Positions 1 to 5,819 of a stretch of DNA of 10,751 bases are shown here, piece by piece. Numbering within the stretch: the stretch's first letter is position 1; each line of letters opens with the position of its first letter. The notes beneath the pieces were generated by a model. It did not search any database. It had not been told where the DNA came from and saw nothing but the letters and a program-made list of their open reading frames with translations. Source of the stretch: Clostridiales bacterium (GTDB taxonomy: Bacteria; Bacillota; Clostridia; Lachnospirales; CAG-274); contig JAJQCI010000207.1 in assembly GCA_021202835.1 (NCBI GenBank), positions 1-10,751 of the forward strand, written 5' to 3'. The position numbers were made by a program, and so were the translations under genes.

Positions 1-195
1 TCAGTATATTGTTTTGACGCTGTTTCTGTCAATTTTATATTTTTTGCAGAAAGCGTCTATGTCTTTGTCCTTTTTTACAATTTCTCCCTTTGTGAGCTTT
101 CCGTCCTTCCGAAAGCCTATAACCCTTTCGCCCGTGCAGATACTGGCTCTTATAACGGGTTCGCCGAGGTTTAAGTTTTCTTCCTTATTAAACAC
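1..195 (-). CDS. Small hypothetical protein (64 aa), paralog of its upstream neighbour
   Basis: I do not recognise this family. It is a complete 64-residue ORF whose TGA stop lies at the window edge. The start is GTG at 195-193; there is no other in-frame Met, and an AAGGAGG site (209-203) sits 7 nt upstream. It aligns with the protein encoded just upstream (208-414): both share a Gly-Glu-Pro near the N-terminus, a TGxRxIGF-type motif, a charged DG turn, and a C-terminal DAFCKKYKI block. The protein is short, charged, without signal peptide or membrane segment, so probably cytosolic. Its ribosome binding site overlaps the TAA stop of the upstream gene, so the two are almost certainly cotranscribed and translationally coupled. 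An out-of-frame ATG overlaps the GTG (ATGTG). Function unknown; gene reality is well supported by the conserved duplicate. Confidence 0.75.
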   Translation of the reverse strand: MFNKEENLNLGEPVIRASICTGERVIGFRKDGKLTKGEIVKKDKDIDAFCKKYKIDRNSVKTIY

Positions 196-207
196 ATTAA
201 CCCCTCC

Positions 208-414
208 TTAAAACAGTTGTATATGCATTGTTTCGATACCGCTTTTTTCGATTTTATATTTTTTGCAGAAAGCGTCTAACTCCTTGTCACTTTTAATCTC
301 CACCGACATTGTATGCATACCGTCCCTTTGAAAGCCTATAATCCTTTTGCCCGTGCTGTACACAATCATATAGGGCTCCCCCAAATCCTTGCGTTTATTT
401 CCGCCGAAAAGCAT
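208..414 (-). CDS. Small hypothetical protein (68 aa), first of two tandem paralogs
   Basis: This 68-residue protein of unknown function is read leftwards. The ATG at 414-412 is chosen because AAGGAGG (427-421) lies 6 nt upstream; the longer reading from TTG at 444 would put that site inside the gene. Like its downstream paralog it has DLGEP near the N-terminus, a STGKRIIGF-type segment, a DG turn and a DAFCKKYKI block near the C-terminus, with one conserved Cys in that block. The pattern of a short beta-rich first half and a Lys-rich helix at the end is an inference from residue types only. It is expressed from a minus-strand promoter at 518-490, with a long inverted repeat in its leader. 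No domain I know fits; a role as a small cytosolic regulatory or binding protein is possible but unproven. Confidence 0.78.
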   Translation of the reverse strand: MLFGGNKRKDLGEPYMIVYSTGKRIIGFQRDGMHTMSVEIKSDKELDAFCKKYKIEKSGIETMHIQLF

Positions 415-429
415 AAAACCCCTCCTTAT

Positions 430-475
430 GGGCACATTTAACAATTTTTTAACCTAAACCCGAAGCAATGTGCCC
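430..475 (-). promoter_or_regulatory. Leader inverted repeat next to the ribosome binding site
   Basis: A perfect 9-bp inverted repeat, GGGCACATT (430-438) and AATGTGCCC (467-475), encloses 28 nt in the 5' leader of the minus-strand small-protein operon. In the transcript the stem ends two bases before the AAGGAGG site at 427-421, so folding could affect ribosome access. On the plus strand the same repeat is followed by TTTTT (476-480) and could act as a terminator for a rightward transcript, but no plus-strand gene lies to its left in the window. Confidence 0.5.
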
Positions 476-489
476 TTTTTCCTAATAAT

Positions 490-518
490 ATTATATATCA
501 CCAAAGGTAAAATTTCAA
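490..518 (-). promoter_or_regulatory. Sigma-A-type promoter of the two small paralogs
   Basis: Read on the minus strand, TTGAAA (518-513) and a perfect TATAAT (495-490) are separated by 17 nt. Transcription would start near 483, giving a leader of about 70 nt before the ATG at 414. Confidence 0.65.
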
Positions 519-548
519 TAAAAAATATATAAAATGCAAAAAATCTAT

Positions 549-577
549 TTGCTTTATTTTATATAATGTTATATAAT
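549..577 (+). promoter_or_regulatory. Probable glgB promoter
   Basis: TTGCTT (549-554) and TATAAT (572-577) are separated by 17 nt. A second TATAAT at 562-567 lacks a well-placed -35 box. The predicted start near 584 leaves a leader of about 90 nt. The region is very AT-rich, so chance -10 boxes are possible. Confidence 0.5.
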
Positions 578-600
578 TAATCTTAGAGATATTTTTGAAA

Positions 601-645
601 AGGCCCCCTCCGGGCTGTTTATTAATATAAAAAGCCTTTTGGCTT
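601..645 (+). promoter_or_regulatory. Two small hairpins in the glgB leader
   Basis: The first hairpin (601-616) pairs AG/CT and CCC/GGG around CCTCC, with one bulged G, and is followed by TGTTTATT. The second pairs AAGCC (632-636) with GGCTT (641-645) around TTTT. They lie between the predicted transcription start and the AAGGAG site at 658-663. The first resembles a weak intrinsic terminator, so leader attenuation is possible, but nothing shows this directly. Confidence 0.35.
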
Positions 646-673
646 AATACATTTTACAAGGAGTGAACTTTAT

Positions 674-2890
674 ATGATTACAACAGCAAATTTTCTCGAA
701 CTCCAGCGAGTTGTGACGGCTGACTGCGGTGATCCCCATCATATTTTGGGTATGCACGAAATCGAAAACGACGGCAAGGCGGCTCTTGTTGTGCGTGTGT
801 TAAATCCTCAGGCAAAAGAGGTTTCCGTTATAGATGACAAAAAGGGCACGGAATATCCCCTTGACAGAATTCATCAGGACGGCTTCTTTGAAGGCTATAT
901 TAAGGGCAGAAAAAAATGGTTTAAATACAGACTTAAAATAACAAATCACGACGGCTCCGTATGGGAAACCTACGACCCCTATTCATTCGCTCCTCAAATT
1001 TCAGAGTACGACTGTTTTCTTTTCGCACAGGGCAACCACTACGAAATTTATAAAAAGCTGGGCGCAAACTTTGCCACGGTTGACGGCGTAGACGGCGTTG
1101 TTTTCGGTGTATGGGCGCCTAACGCAAAGAGAGTTTCCGTTATAGGCGACTTTAACGACTGGGACGCAAGACGAAACCAGATGAGAGAGCTTTATTCAGA
1201 GGGCATCTGGGAAATTTTCATTCCCGGTCTTAAAAATTTCGACCGTTATAAATATGAAATAAAGACTCCCGAAGGCAATATAATTCAAAAACAGGACCCC
1301 TACGGCGTTATGTGTGAGCTTCGCCCCAGCACATCCTCCCTTGTTTTCAACATTTACGACTACAACTGGCAGGACGGCGAATATATGGAAAACATAAAGA
1401 CAGCCGAAAAATATAACAGGCCCATGAATATCTACGAGGTTCATTTAGGCTCATGGAAGCGCCCCGAAGACAACCCCGAAAGATTTTTAAGCTATGTTGA
1501 GCTTAAGGATATGCTTATTCCCTATGTTGTTGAAATGGGCTATACACACATCGAGCTTCTCCCCATAGAGGAACACCCCTTCGACGGAAGCTGGGGCTAT
1601 CAGGTTACAGGCTATTATGCCCCCACAAGCCGCTACGGAAATCCTTCCGAATTTATGGAATTTGTAGACGCTGCCCACAAAGCAGGCATAGGCGTCATTC
1701 TCGACTGGGTTCCGGCACACTTCCCCAAAGACGCTCACGGTCTGGCAAGGTTTGACGGCTCCTGTCTTTATGAACACGCCAACCCAATGCAGGGCGAACA
1801 TCCCGAATGGGGAACACTTATTTTCAACTACGGCAGATGTGAGGTTAAAAACTTCCTTCTTGCAAACGCTCTCTACTGGGTTGAACAATATCACATCGAC
1901 GGCCTTCGTGTTGACGCCGTTTCATCAATGCTTTATCTCGACTACGCCAAGTCAGAGGGCCAGTGGGTTCCCAACAAGTACGGCGGAAGAGAAAACCTTG
2001 ACGCTATTGAATTCATTAAGCATATGAACTCAATTATCGGCGGCAAGCACCCCAACGTTTATATGATAGCAGAAGAATCCACATCCTACGAGGGAATCAC
2101 AAGAGACTTAAACGACGGCGGTTTAGGCTTCTCTCTTAAGTGGAACATGGGCTGGATGAACGACTTCCTTGAATATATAAAGAAGGAACCCATCTACAGA
2201 CGCTATCACCACAATAACTTAACCTTCGGTATGATGTATGCTTATTCCGAAAGATTCGTTCTCGTTCTTTCCCACGACGAAGTTGTTCACGGAAAGCAGT
2301 CTATGCTTGATAAACAGCCCGGCGACCTTTGGCAGAAATTCGCAGGCTTAAGAGTTTCCTACGGCTATCAGTCAACCTTCCCCGGAAAGAACCTTGTATT
2401 TATGGGCGGAGAGTTCGGCCAGTTTATAGAATGGGACGAAAAGAGACCTCTTGACTGGTTCCTTTTGGAATATCCCCACCACAGCACGATGTTAAACTAT
2501 GTTAAGGACTTAAACAACCTTTACATTAAGGAAGAGGCCCTTTGGGTTAAAGACTTCTCATGGGAAGGCTTCGAGTGGGTTGATGCCAACGACTGCTGCA
2601 GAAGCATTTATTCCTTCATCCGCAAGGGCAACAGCAAGGCCGAAAATATTCTCGTAGTATGCAACTTCACCCCCAGCACCTACTTCGACTATAAGACGGC
2701 TGTTCCTTTCGCAGGAAAATGGCAGGAAATCTTCAACAGCGACAAACCCGAATACGGCGGAAGCGGCGTAGTTAACCCCGAGCCGATCGATTCAGAGCCC
2801 GACAACATCCTCGGCAAGGAGAATTCAATAGCCTTCAAGCTGGCGCCTCTTGCTATTCATATGTTTAAGCCCGTAGAATTTGAAGAATAA
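674..2890 (+). CDS. glgB: 1,4-alpha-glucan (glycogen) branching enzyme
   Basis: GlgB (EC 2.4.1.18) cuts alpha-1,4-glucan chains and rejoins them by alpha-1,6 links, creating glycogen branch points in the cytoplasm. The 738-residue length fits the long bacterial form (Escherichia coli about 728). An N-terminal carbohydrate-binding-like region covers roughly residues 1-110, a CBM48 domain about 120-215 (GVWAPNAKRVSVIGDFNDWD), the GH13 barrel about 250-600 and a C-terminal beta domain about 625-735. All GH13 motifs are present: DWVPAHF, GLRVDAV with nucleophile Asp414, AEEST with acid/base Glu467, and LSHDE with His534-Asp535. The spacing of these residues equals that in the E. coli enzyme. The ATG follows AAGGAG (658-663) by 10 nt. 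It stands alone: glgC, glgD, glgA and glgP are absent from the window. The only close follower is a 54-residue ORF. Codons favour C-ending Asp, Asn and Phe, suggesting good expression. Confidence 0.97.
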   Translation: MITTANFLELQRVVTADCGDPHHILGMHEIENDGKAALVVRVLNPQAKEVSVIDDKKGTEYPLDRIHQDGFFEGYIKGRKKWFKYRLKITNHDGSVWETYDPYSFAPQISEYDCFLFAQGNHYEIYKKLGANFATVDGVDGVVFGVWAPNAKRVSVIGDFNDWDARRNQMRELYSEGIWEIFIPGLKNFDRYKYEIKTPEGNIIQKQDPYGVMCELRPSTSSLVFNIYDYNWQDGEYMENIKTAEKYNRPMNIYEVHLGSWKRPEDNPERFLSYVELKDMLIPYVVEMGYTHIELLPIEEHPFDGSWGYQVTGYYAPTSRYGNPSEFMEFVDAAHKAGIGVILDWVPAHFPKDAHGLARFDGSCLYEHANPMQGEHPEWGTLIFNYGRCEVKNFLLANALYWVEQYHIDGLRVDAVSSMLYLDYAKSEGQWVPNKYGGRENLDAIEFIKHMNSIIGGKHPNVYMIAEESTSYEGITRDLNDGGLGFSLKWNMGWMNDFLEYIKKEPIYRRYHHNNLTFGMMYAYSERFVLVLSHDEVVHGKQSMLDKQPGDLWQKFAGLRVSYGYQSTFPGKNLVFMGGEFGQFIEWDEKRPLDWFLLEYPHHSTMLNYVKDLNNLYIKEEALWVKDFSWEGFEWVDANDCCRSIYSFIRKGNSKAENILVVCNFTPSTYFDYKTAVPFAGKWQEIFNSDKPEYGGSGVVNPEPIDSEPDNILGKENSIAFKLAPLAIHMFKPVEFEE

Positions 2891-2915
2891 AGGCAGTAAA
2901 TTCAATTATCATTAT

Positions 2916-3080
2916 ATGGAAAAAATAGAAATTATAAGCACCAACATCAATAAATATATGGATTTGCAAAGAATCCTTAAAGCAGACGACAAGGAAGCCG
3001 AAACATTGAACCAAATAAGAGCGGTAAAGGCCATTTTGGAAGCCTGCGGCGTTGCAGTTGAAAATTTGGAGCTTAAATAA
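2916..3080 (+). CDS. Small hypothetical protein (54 aa) downstream of glgB
   Basis: I do not recognise this protein. The ORF from ATG 2916 starts 25 nt after the glgB stop and ends at TAA 3080. It is polar and probably all-helical: an N-terminal EKIEII segment, a Lys/Asp/Glu-rich middle, and a more hydrophobic AVKAILEACGVAVENLEL end with a single Cys. No signal peptide or membrane segment is seen. Codon choice resembles that of neighbouring genes, and the position suggests cotranscription with glgB. The weak point is the start: no good ribosome binding site precedes ATG 2916, so coupling to glgB termination would be needed. A TTG at 2880 overlapping the glgB end would give 66 residues but also lacks a site. 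Reality of the gene is therefore moderate. Confidence 0.5.
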   Translation: MEKIEIISTNINKYMDLQRILKADDKEAETLNQIRAVKAILEACGVAVENLELK

Positions 3081-3148
3081 GCAGCATAGCTCTGCGGCAT
3101 GGCCGTGAAAAAACAGCAAAAAATATTTTATAAATTACAAAAAAACTG

Positions 3149-3177
3149 TTGACGATTCGGCGTTTTTTGTGTATAAT
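3149..3177 (+). promoter_or_regulatory. Strong sigma-A-type promoter of rpsU-yqeY
   Basis: TTGACG (3149-3154) and a perfect TATAAT (3172-3177) are separated by 17 nt. Transcription should start near 3184, about 80 nt before the rpsU start codon. Confidence 0.85.
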
Positions 3178-3213
3178 TTTGAAGTGTATGTTAAAACAGA
3201 ATCGTTTGTGTAA

Positions 3214-3248
3214 GGTTTAGAAGAGTTTTAACTCACGCAATTGAAACC
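3214..3248 (+). promoter_or_regulatory. Possible two-stem structure in the rpsU leader
   Basis: GGTTT (3214-3218) can pair with AAACC (3244-3248), enclosing a second stem GAGT (3223-3226)/ACTC (3231-3234) with a TTTA loop. The outer stem abuts the GGAGGG ribosome binding site that begins at 3249. This placement suits translational control of a ribosomal protein mRNA, a common form of autoregulation, but the stems are short and this is inference. Confidence 0.35.
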
Positions 3249-3264
3249 GGAGGGAGGGAAAGTT

Positions 3265-3441
3265 ATGTCAGAAGTTAGAGTAAAAGAGAATGAATCTTTA
3301 GACAGCGCACTTCGCCGTTTTAAAAGAAACTGTGCTAAAGCGGGTATCATAGGTGAAGTCCGTAAAAGAGAGCATTACGATAAGCCCAGCGTAAAGCGCA
3401 AGAAAAAGTCTGAGGCCGCAAGAAAGCGCAAATATAATTAA
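3265..3441 (+). CDS. rpsU: Small ribosomal subunit protein bS21
   Basis: bS21 is a small basic protein of the 30S subunit that binds near the 3' end of 16S rRNA and assists initiation. The 58-residue product shows the family pattern: an N-terminal strand (SEVRVKENESLDSALRRFKRN), a central RKREHYDKPS segment, and a Lys/Arg-rich C-terminal helix with KRKKKSEAARKRK. The length is normal for Firmicutes. ATG 3265 is chosen because the purine-rich GGAGGGAGGG stretch (3249-3258) ends 6 nt upstream; starting earlier at TTG 3241 would place that site within the gene. It is the first gene after the promoter at 3149 and is followed after 26 nt by yqeY, an arrangement widespread in Firmicutes, so the two are surely cotranscribed. 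Confidence 0.97.
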   Translation: MSEVRVKENESLDSALRRFKRNCAKAGIIGEVRKREHYDKPSVKRKKKSEAARKRKYN

Positions 3442-3467
3442 TTAGTTTCAAACAAAGGGATGATTTT

Positions 3468-3917
3468 ATGTCTTTAAAACAACAGCTTTTTGAAGATCTT
3501 AAGGAATCTATGAAATCTAAAGACACCGTTCGCAAGGAAATCGTTCAGATGGTTCGTGCCGGGGTTCTTCAGGTTGAAAAGGATACAAAAACCGAGCTTG
3601 ATGACCAGGGGGTCACGGCGGTTATTGCCAAAGAGCTCAAAAAGCTAAACGATGTACTGCCGGACTATGTAAGAAGCGGCAGAGCAGACAAGTTGGACGA
3701 GATAAATCGAAAAATTGATATTTTAAAATCTTACCTTCCGGAACAGCTTACCGAAGAACAGATTCAGGAAATCGTTGACGCTGCGGTTACCGAAACCGGA
3801 GCCAAGTCTATGAAAGACATGGGCAGGGTTATGGGAATCGTAACGCAGAAAACGAAGGGTCTTGCCGACGGAAAAGCCGTAAGCGAAATAGTTAAAAAAA
3901 CCTTACAAGCTCTGTAA
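3468..3917 (+). CDS. yqeY: GatB/YqeY domain protein
   Basis: The 149-residue protein is a full-length YqeY family member. The family shares a helical domain with the C-terminal tail of GatB, the tRNA-binding subunit of the Asp/Glu-tRNA amidotransferase; the role of free-standing YqeY is not established, though a link to tRNA or translation is plausible. Recognisable segments are the N-terminal SLKQQLFEDLKESMKSKD helix, a KELKKLNDVLPDYVRSGR segment, LKSYLPEQLTEEQI near residue 90, and the closing helix after KSMKDMGRVMGIVTQKTKGLADGK. It is cytosolic, with no membrane segment. The ATG follows AAAGGG (3454-3459) by 8 nt. It lies 26 nt behind rpsU and is followed directly by a strong terminator. 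Identification is firm; biochemical function is not known. Confidence 0.93.
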   Translation: MSLKQQLFEDLKESMKSKDTVRKEIVQMVRAGVLQVEKDTKTELDDQGVTAVIAKELKKLNDVLPDYVRSGRADKLDEINRKIDILKSYLPEQLTEEQIQEIVDAAVTETGAKSMKDMGRVMGIVTQKTKGLADGKAVSEIVKKTLQAL

Positions 3918-3922
3918 AATCT

Positions 3923-3955
3923 GTGCCGCCTGCCATTTTGGCAAGCGGCACTTTT
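3923..3955 (+). terminator. Rho-independent terminator after yqeY
   Basis: GTGCCGC (3923-3929) pairs with GCGGCAC (3945-3951). An inner TGCC/GGCA stem lies above a single C/A mismatch, and TTTT plus further T residues follow. The hairpin ends only 7 nt before the ribosome binding site of the next gene, so it may be an internal, partly read-through terminator. Confidence 0.85.
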
Positions 3956-3973
3956 ACTTAAAAGGAGATATTT

Positions 3974-5479
3974 ATGACAAAAAAAGAAAAAACATCGGCG
4001 TTTCTTTTAAATGCGGAAAAATATAAGCTTAAACACTGCCTTTTAAACCTTATTAATGATGTCACTTTAGACGAAAGCGAGGGGCTTCCCGATGATGTTG
4101 TCCGGCTTAAAAAAGAGGTTTTTGACTGTGTTTCGGAGCTTTCCGGGCTTTTAAAGACTCCCGATTCCGAAAGAGAGCCTTTTTATGACAAACTGGCAGA
4201 GCTTAAAGTCAAAGTTTTAGAGGCTGCCGTGCCTGTTTATGCTCTTTCAAATTACGGTATGCTGGCTGAAAGCTTAATTCACCGTGAGGAAATTTCAAGA
4301 TCAAGCCTGGAACAGATTGACAAAACATTTCCTCCTGAGGAAGTTATTGAAGTGCTGAACGATTTTATAGATGATGAAATAACAGAAAATAAAGAGGATG
4401 TTTTCTTCAGCGACTTGATTTCAATGGTTCCATGTATAATGTCTAGGGGGAAATTTGCCGAATATGTGGAGAAAGCCCTTGACTGCGACGATGCCGCAGA
4501 CATTTATTATGAAAACATAATAACAAATATGCCCTTCACTGTTTCAGAGGGAAGAGAGACTTTTCCTGAAATGTATGACAAGCTTGATACAATTTTTCGC
4601 TCAAACATAAATAAAATTTCAAAGGAGGAGCTTGAGGGCTTAAGTGCGCTTACCCCTCCGAATAATATGGATATTTTCACCTATACCGACTGTGTGTCTA
4701 TGCTTTACAACGACATAAACTATATAACAGCCCTTGCACTTTACTGCTATGATATAGATTTTGTGACAGACGGCGATATGATTTTAAAGGATATATTCTA
4801 TTCCGCAGCTGAACTCTGCGCAAAGGAAAGCTTAGACGAGATAGACATTGAGCTTAGAAGACAGACAAACGACAAATCGGAGGAAATTCTCGAAGCCTCA
4901 GAGGATTATTTCGAAAAGCAGGATGAAGAAAACAAATTTATTGAAAAATTATATAAAACCAAAGAAGCCGATGACACAGATATACAGCATATGCTTTTAA
5001 CCCTGTCCAGAACAAATAACCTTTATTCGGCAGAGCTTGAAAGCTTTCTGAGCCGCTATAAATCAGGCAAAAATCCCAAGGGGCTTGATTCTCCCAAGGC
5101 TGCCGCAAATGCCTTTATATCCGATTTTGAAAACGGAACGGCTTCCTTCTCTGCTGCTGTCAAAAAAAGCTTAAGAAGGGAAATTATTCAAAGTCTTCCC
5201 TGCCCCTACAGCCGCAGGGAGGTTTTAGGCTATATTAAAAACGTGCTTGACCGCTATTATAACAAGCCGGAATATGCCATTGTTTTTGACGGAGTCACTA
5301 TGGCTATGAACTTTCACGACAGCAATTTTATGAACAAAATGATTGACAATCTGAAAAATTTCAATTTCAGCGACGACGGCTGCGGCTGCGAAGACCACCA
5401 CCATAACCACGATGACCACTGTGACTGCGGCTGTGACCATCATCACGACCACAGCCATAATTTTGAAAAGCATCTGTAA
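3974..5479 (+). CDS. Hypothetical acidic protein with Cys/His/Asp-rich metal-binding-type tail (501 aa)
   Basis: I cannot assign this 501-residue protein to a family. Residues 1 to about 450 are rich in Glu, Asp, Lys and Leu and look mainly helical, with no signal peptide or obvious membrane segment, so it should be cytosolic. The last 36 residues are unusual: 11 His (475-477, 479, 482, 489-491, 493, 495, 500), 5 Cys (470, 472, 483, 485, 487) and 8 Asp. The tail contains two similar units, CGCEDHHHNH and CGCDHHHDH, pointing to an internal duplication. Such tails bind nickel, zinc or cobalt in SlyD, HypB or ZIP-type proteins, so metal storage, delivery or sensing is plausible (inference). ATG 3974 follows AAGGAG (3962-3967) by 6 nt. 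The gene lies just beyond the yqeY terminator with no room for a promoter between. Codon use is more A/T-ending than in glgB or the uxa genes. Confidence 0.88.
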   Translation: MTKKEKTSAFLLNAEKYKLKHCLLNLINDVTLDESEGLPDDVVRLKKEVFDCVSELSGLLKTPDSEREPFYDKLAELKVKVLEAAVPVYALSNYGMLAESLIHREEISRSSLEQIDKTFPPEEVIEVLNDFIDDEITENKEDVFFSDLISMVPCIMSRGKFAEYVEKALDCDDAADIYYENIITNMPFTVSEGRETFPEMYDKLDTIFRSNINKISKEELEGLSALTPPNNMDIFTYTDCVSMLYNDINYITALALYCYDIDFVTDGDMILKDIFYSAAELCAKESLDEIDIELRRQTNDKSEEILEASEDYFEKQDEENKFIEKLYKTKEADDTDIQHMLLTLSRTNNLYSAELESFLSRYKSGKNPKGLDSPKAAANAFISDFENGTASFSAAVKKSLRREIIQSLPCPYSRREVLGYIKNVLDRYYNKPEYAIVFDGVTMAMNFHDSNFMNKMIDNLKNFNFSDDGCGCEDHHHNHDDHCDCGCDHHHDHSHNFEKHL

Positions 5480-5516
5480 TAACTCTTTAAAATTTTCAAA
5501 AAATAATTTGCTTTGC

Positions 5517-5546
5517 TTGACACTGCGGCTTGAATTGTGGTATAAA
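5517..5546 (+). promoter_or_regulatory. Promoter of an orphan transcript
   Basis: A perfect TTGACA (5517-5522) and TATAAA (5541-5546) are separated by 18 nt. The predicted start is near 5553. No protein gene follows before 5986, and that gene has its own promoter. Confidence 0.7.
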
Positions 5547-5550
5547 GTAG

Positions 5551-5566
5551 TTGACTAAAAAGTCAA
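5551..5566. promoter_or_regulatory. Perfect 16-bp palindromic operator at the predicted start site
   Basis: TTGACT-AAAA-AGTCAA is a perfect 6-4-6 inverted repeat placed 4 nt after the -10 box, overlapping the predicted transcription start. This is a classic repressor position. The TTGACT/AGTCAA half-sites recall operators of Rrf2/IscR-type regulators, but this match is from memory and only tentative. Confidence 0.6.
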
Positions 5567-5644
5567 ATGTATTAATCCCAAACAAGCTGATACGCCGAAA
5601 CGCCCGGAGAATGGACCTCTCCGGGCGTTTCTGTTCCGTTTTTT
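5553..5644 (+). ncRNA. Candidate small RNA, about 92 nt
   Basis: Promoter, operator, a short unstructured stretch (about 5567-5596), a strong hairpin (5597-5631) and a T run (5639-5644) together form a complete transcription unit with no ORF worth translating. This suggests a regulated noncoding RNA. Its 5' end would carry one or both half-sites of the palindrome. The hairpin loop is ATGGACC. The alternative is the remnant leader of a lost operon, or a leader attenuator for uxaB, although 340 nt and a separate promoter lie in between. I recognise no known RNA family. Confidence 0.45.
5597..5644 (+). terminator. Strong hairpin followed by a T run
   Basis: GAAACGCCCGGAGA (5597-5610) pairs perfectly with TCTCCGGGCGTTTC (5618-5631), a 14-bp stem with a 7-nt loop, followed by TTTTTT at 5639-5644. 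The T run starts 7 nt after the stem, farther than in a standard intrinsic terminator, so termination efficiency is uncertain. Confidence 0.65.
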
Positions 5645-5819
5645 AGGCGGTGGACCAAGCCGCAGGCCGGCTGTCTTCAGTTATCCCCGTCCGGCTGTCT
5701 GCCGACACTTGCACTTTATTTTAAACATTTTATAAACTTTTGAAAAACATACAGTAAAGACCTCCCAATTTCACTGACCTTTCACCTTGGGCATTTTAGG
5801 TAAATTTTTAATAAAGCTA
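5645..5819. other. Non-coding spacer between orphan transcript and uxaB promoter
   Basis: Apart from a GC-rich patch to about 5710 with a 10-bp direct repeat, I see no gene, promoter or strong structure here. The rest is AT-rich. Confidence 0.5.
5667..5700. repeat. Short direct repeat CCGGCTGTCT (two copies)
   Basis: CCGGCTGTCT occurs at 5667-5676 and 5691-5700, a period of 24 nt, within a GC-rich patch unlike the AT-rich flanks. A small AGCCG/CGGCT hairpin (5658-5672) overlaps the first copy. Two copies only; significance unknown. Confidence 0.5.

Noticed and set aside
3081..3107. CGGC-ATG-GCCG hairpin after the 54-residue ORF as a terminator
   Set aside because: The stem is only 4 bp plus wobbles, with a 3-nt loop, and is followed by A residues rather than T residues.
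5225..5473. Minus-strand ORF of 82 codons encoding a Val/Met/Ala-rich, membrane-like protein
   Set aside because: It is the antisense of the His/Asp-rich tail; His and Asp codons read backwards give Val, Met and Ala. It has no ribosome binding site and lies fully within a better gene.
5459..5503. Inverted repeat TTTTGAAAA/TTTTCAAAA as terminator of the 501-residue gene
   Set aside because: The 9-bp stem is almost all A-T with a 23-nt loop and no proper T run; it would be unstable.
5730..5766. Minus-strand mini-ORF of 6 codons with a GGGAGG site
   Set aside because: The spacing is loose, no promoter is visible, and the peptide has no feature of a known leader peptide.
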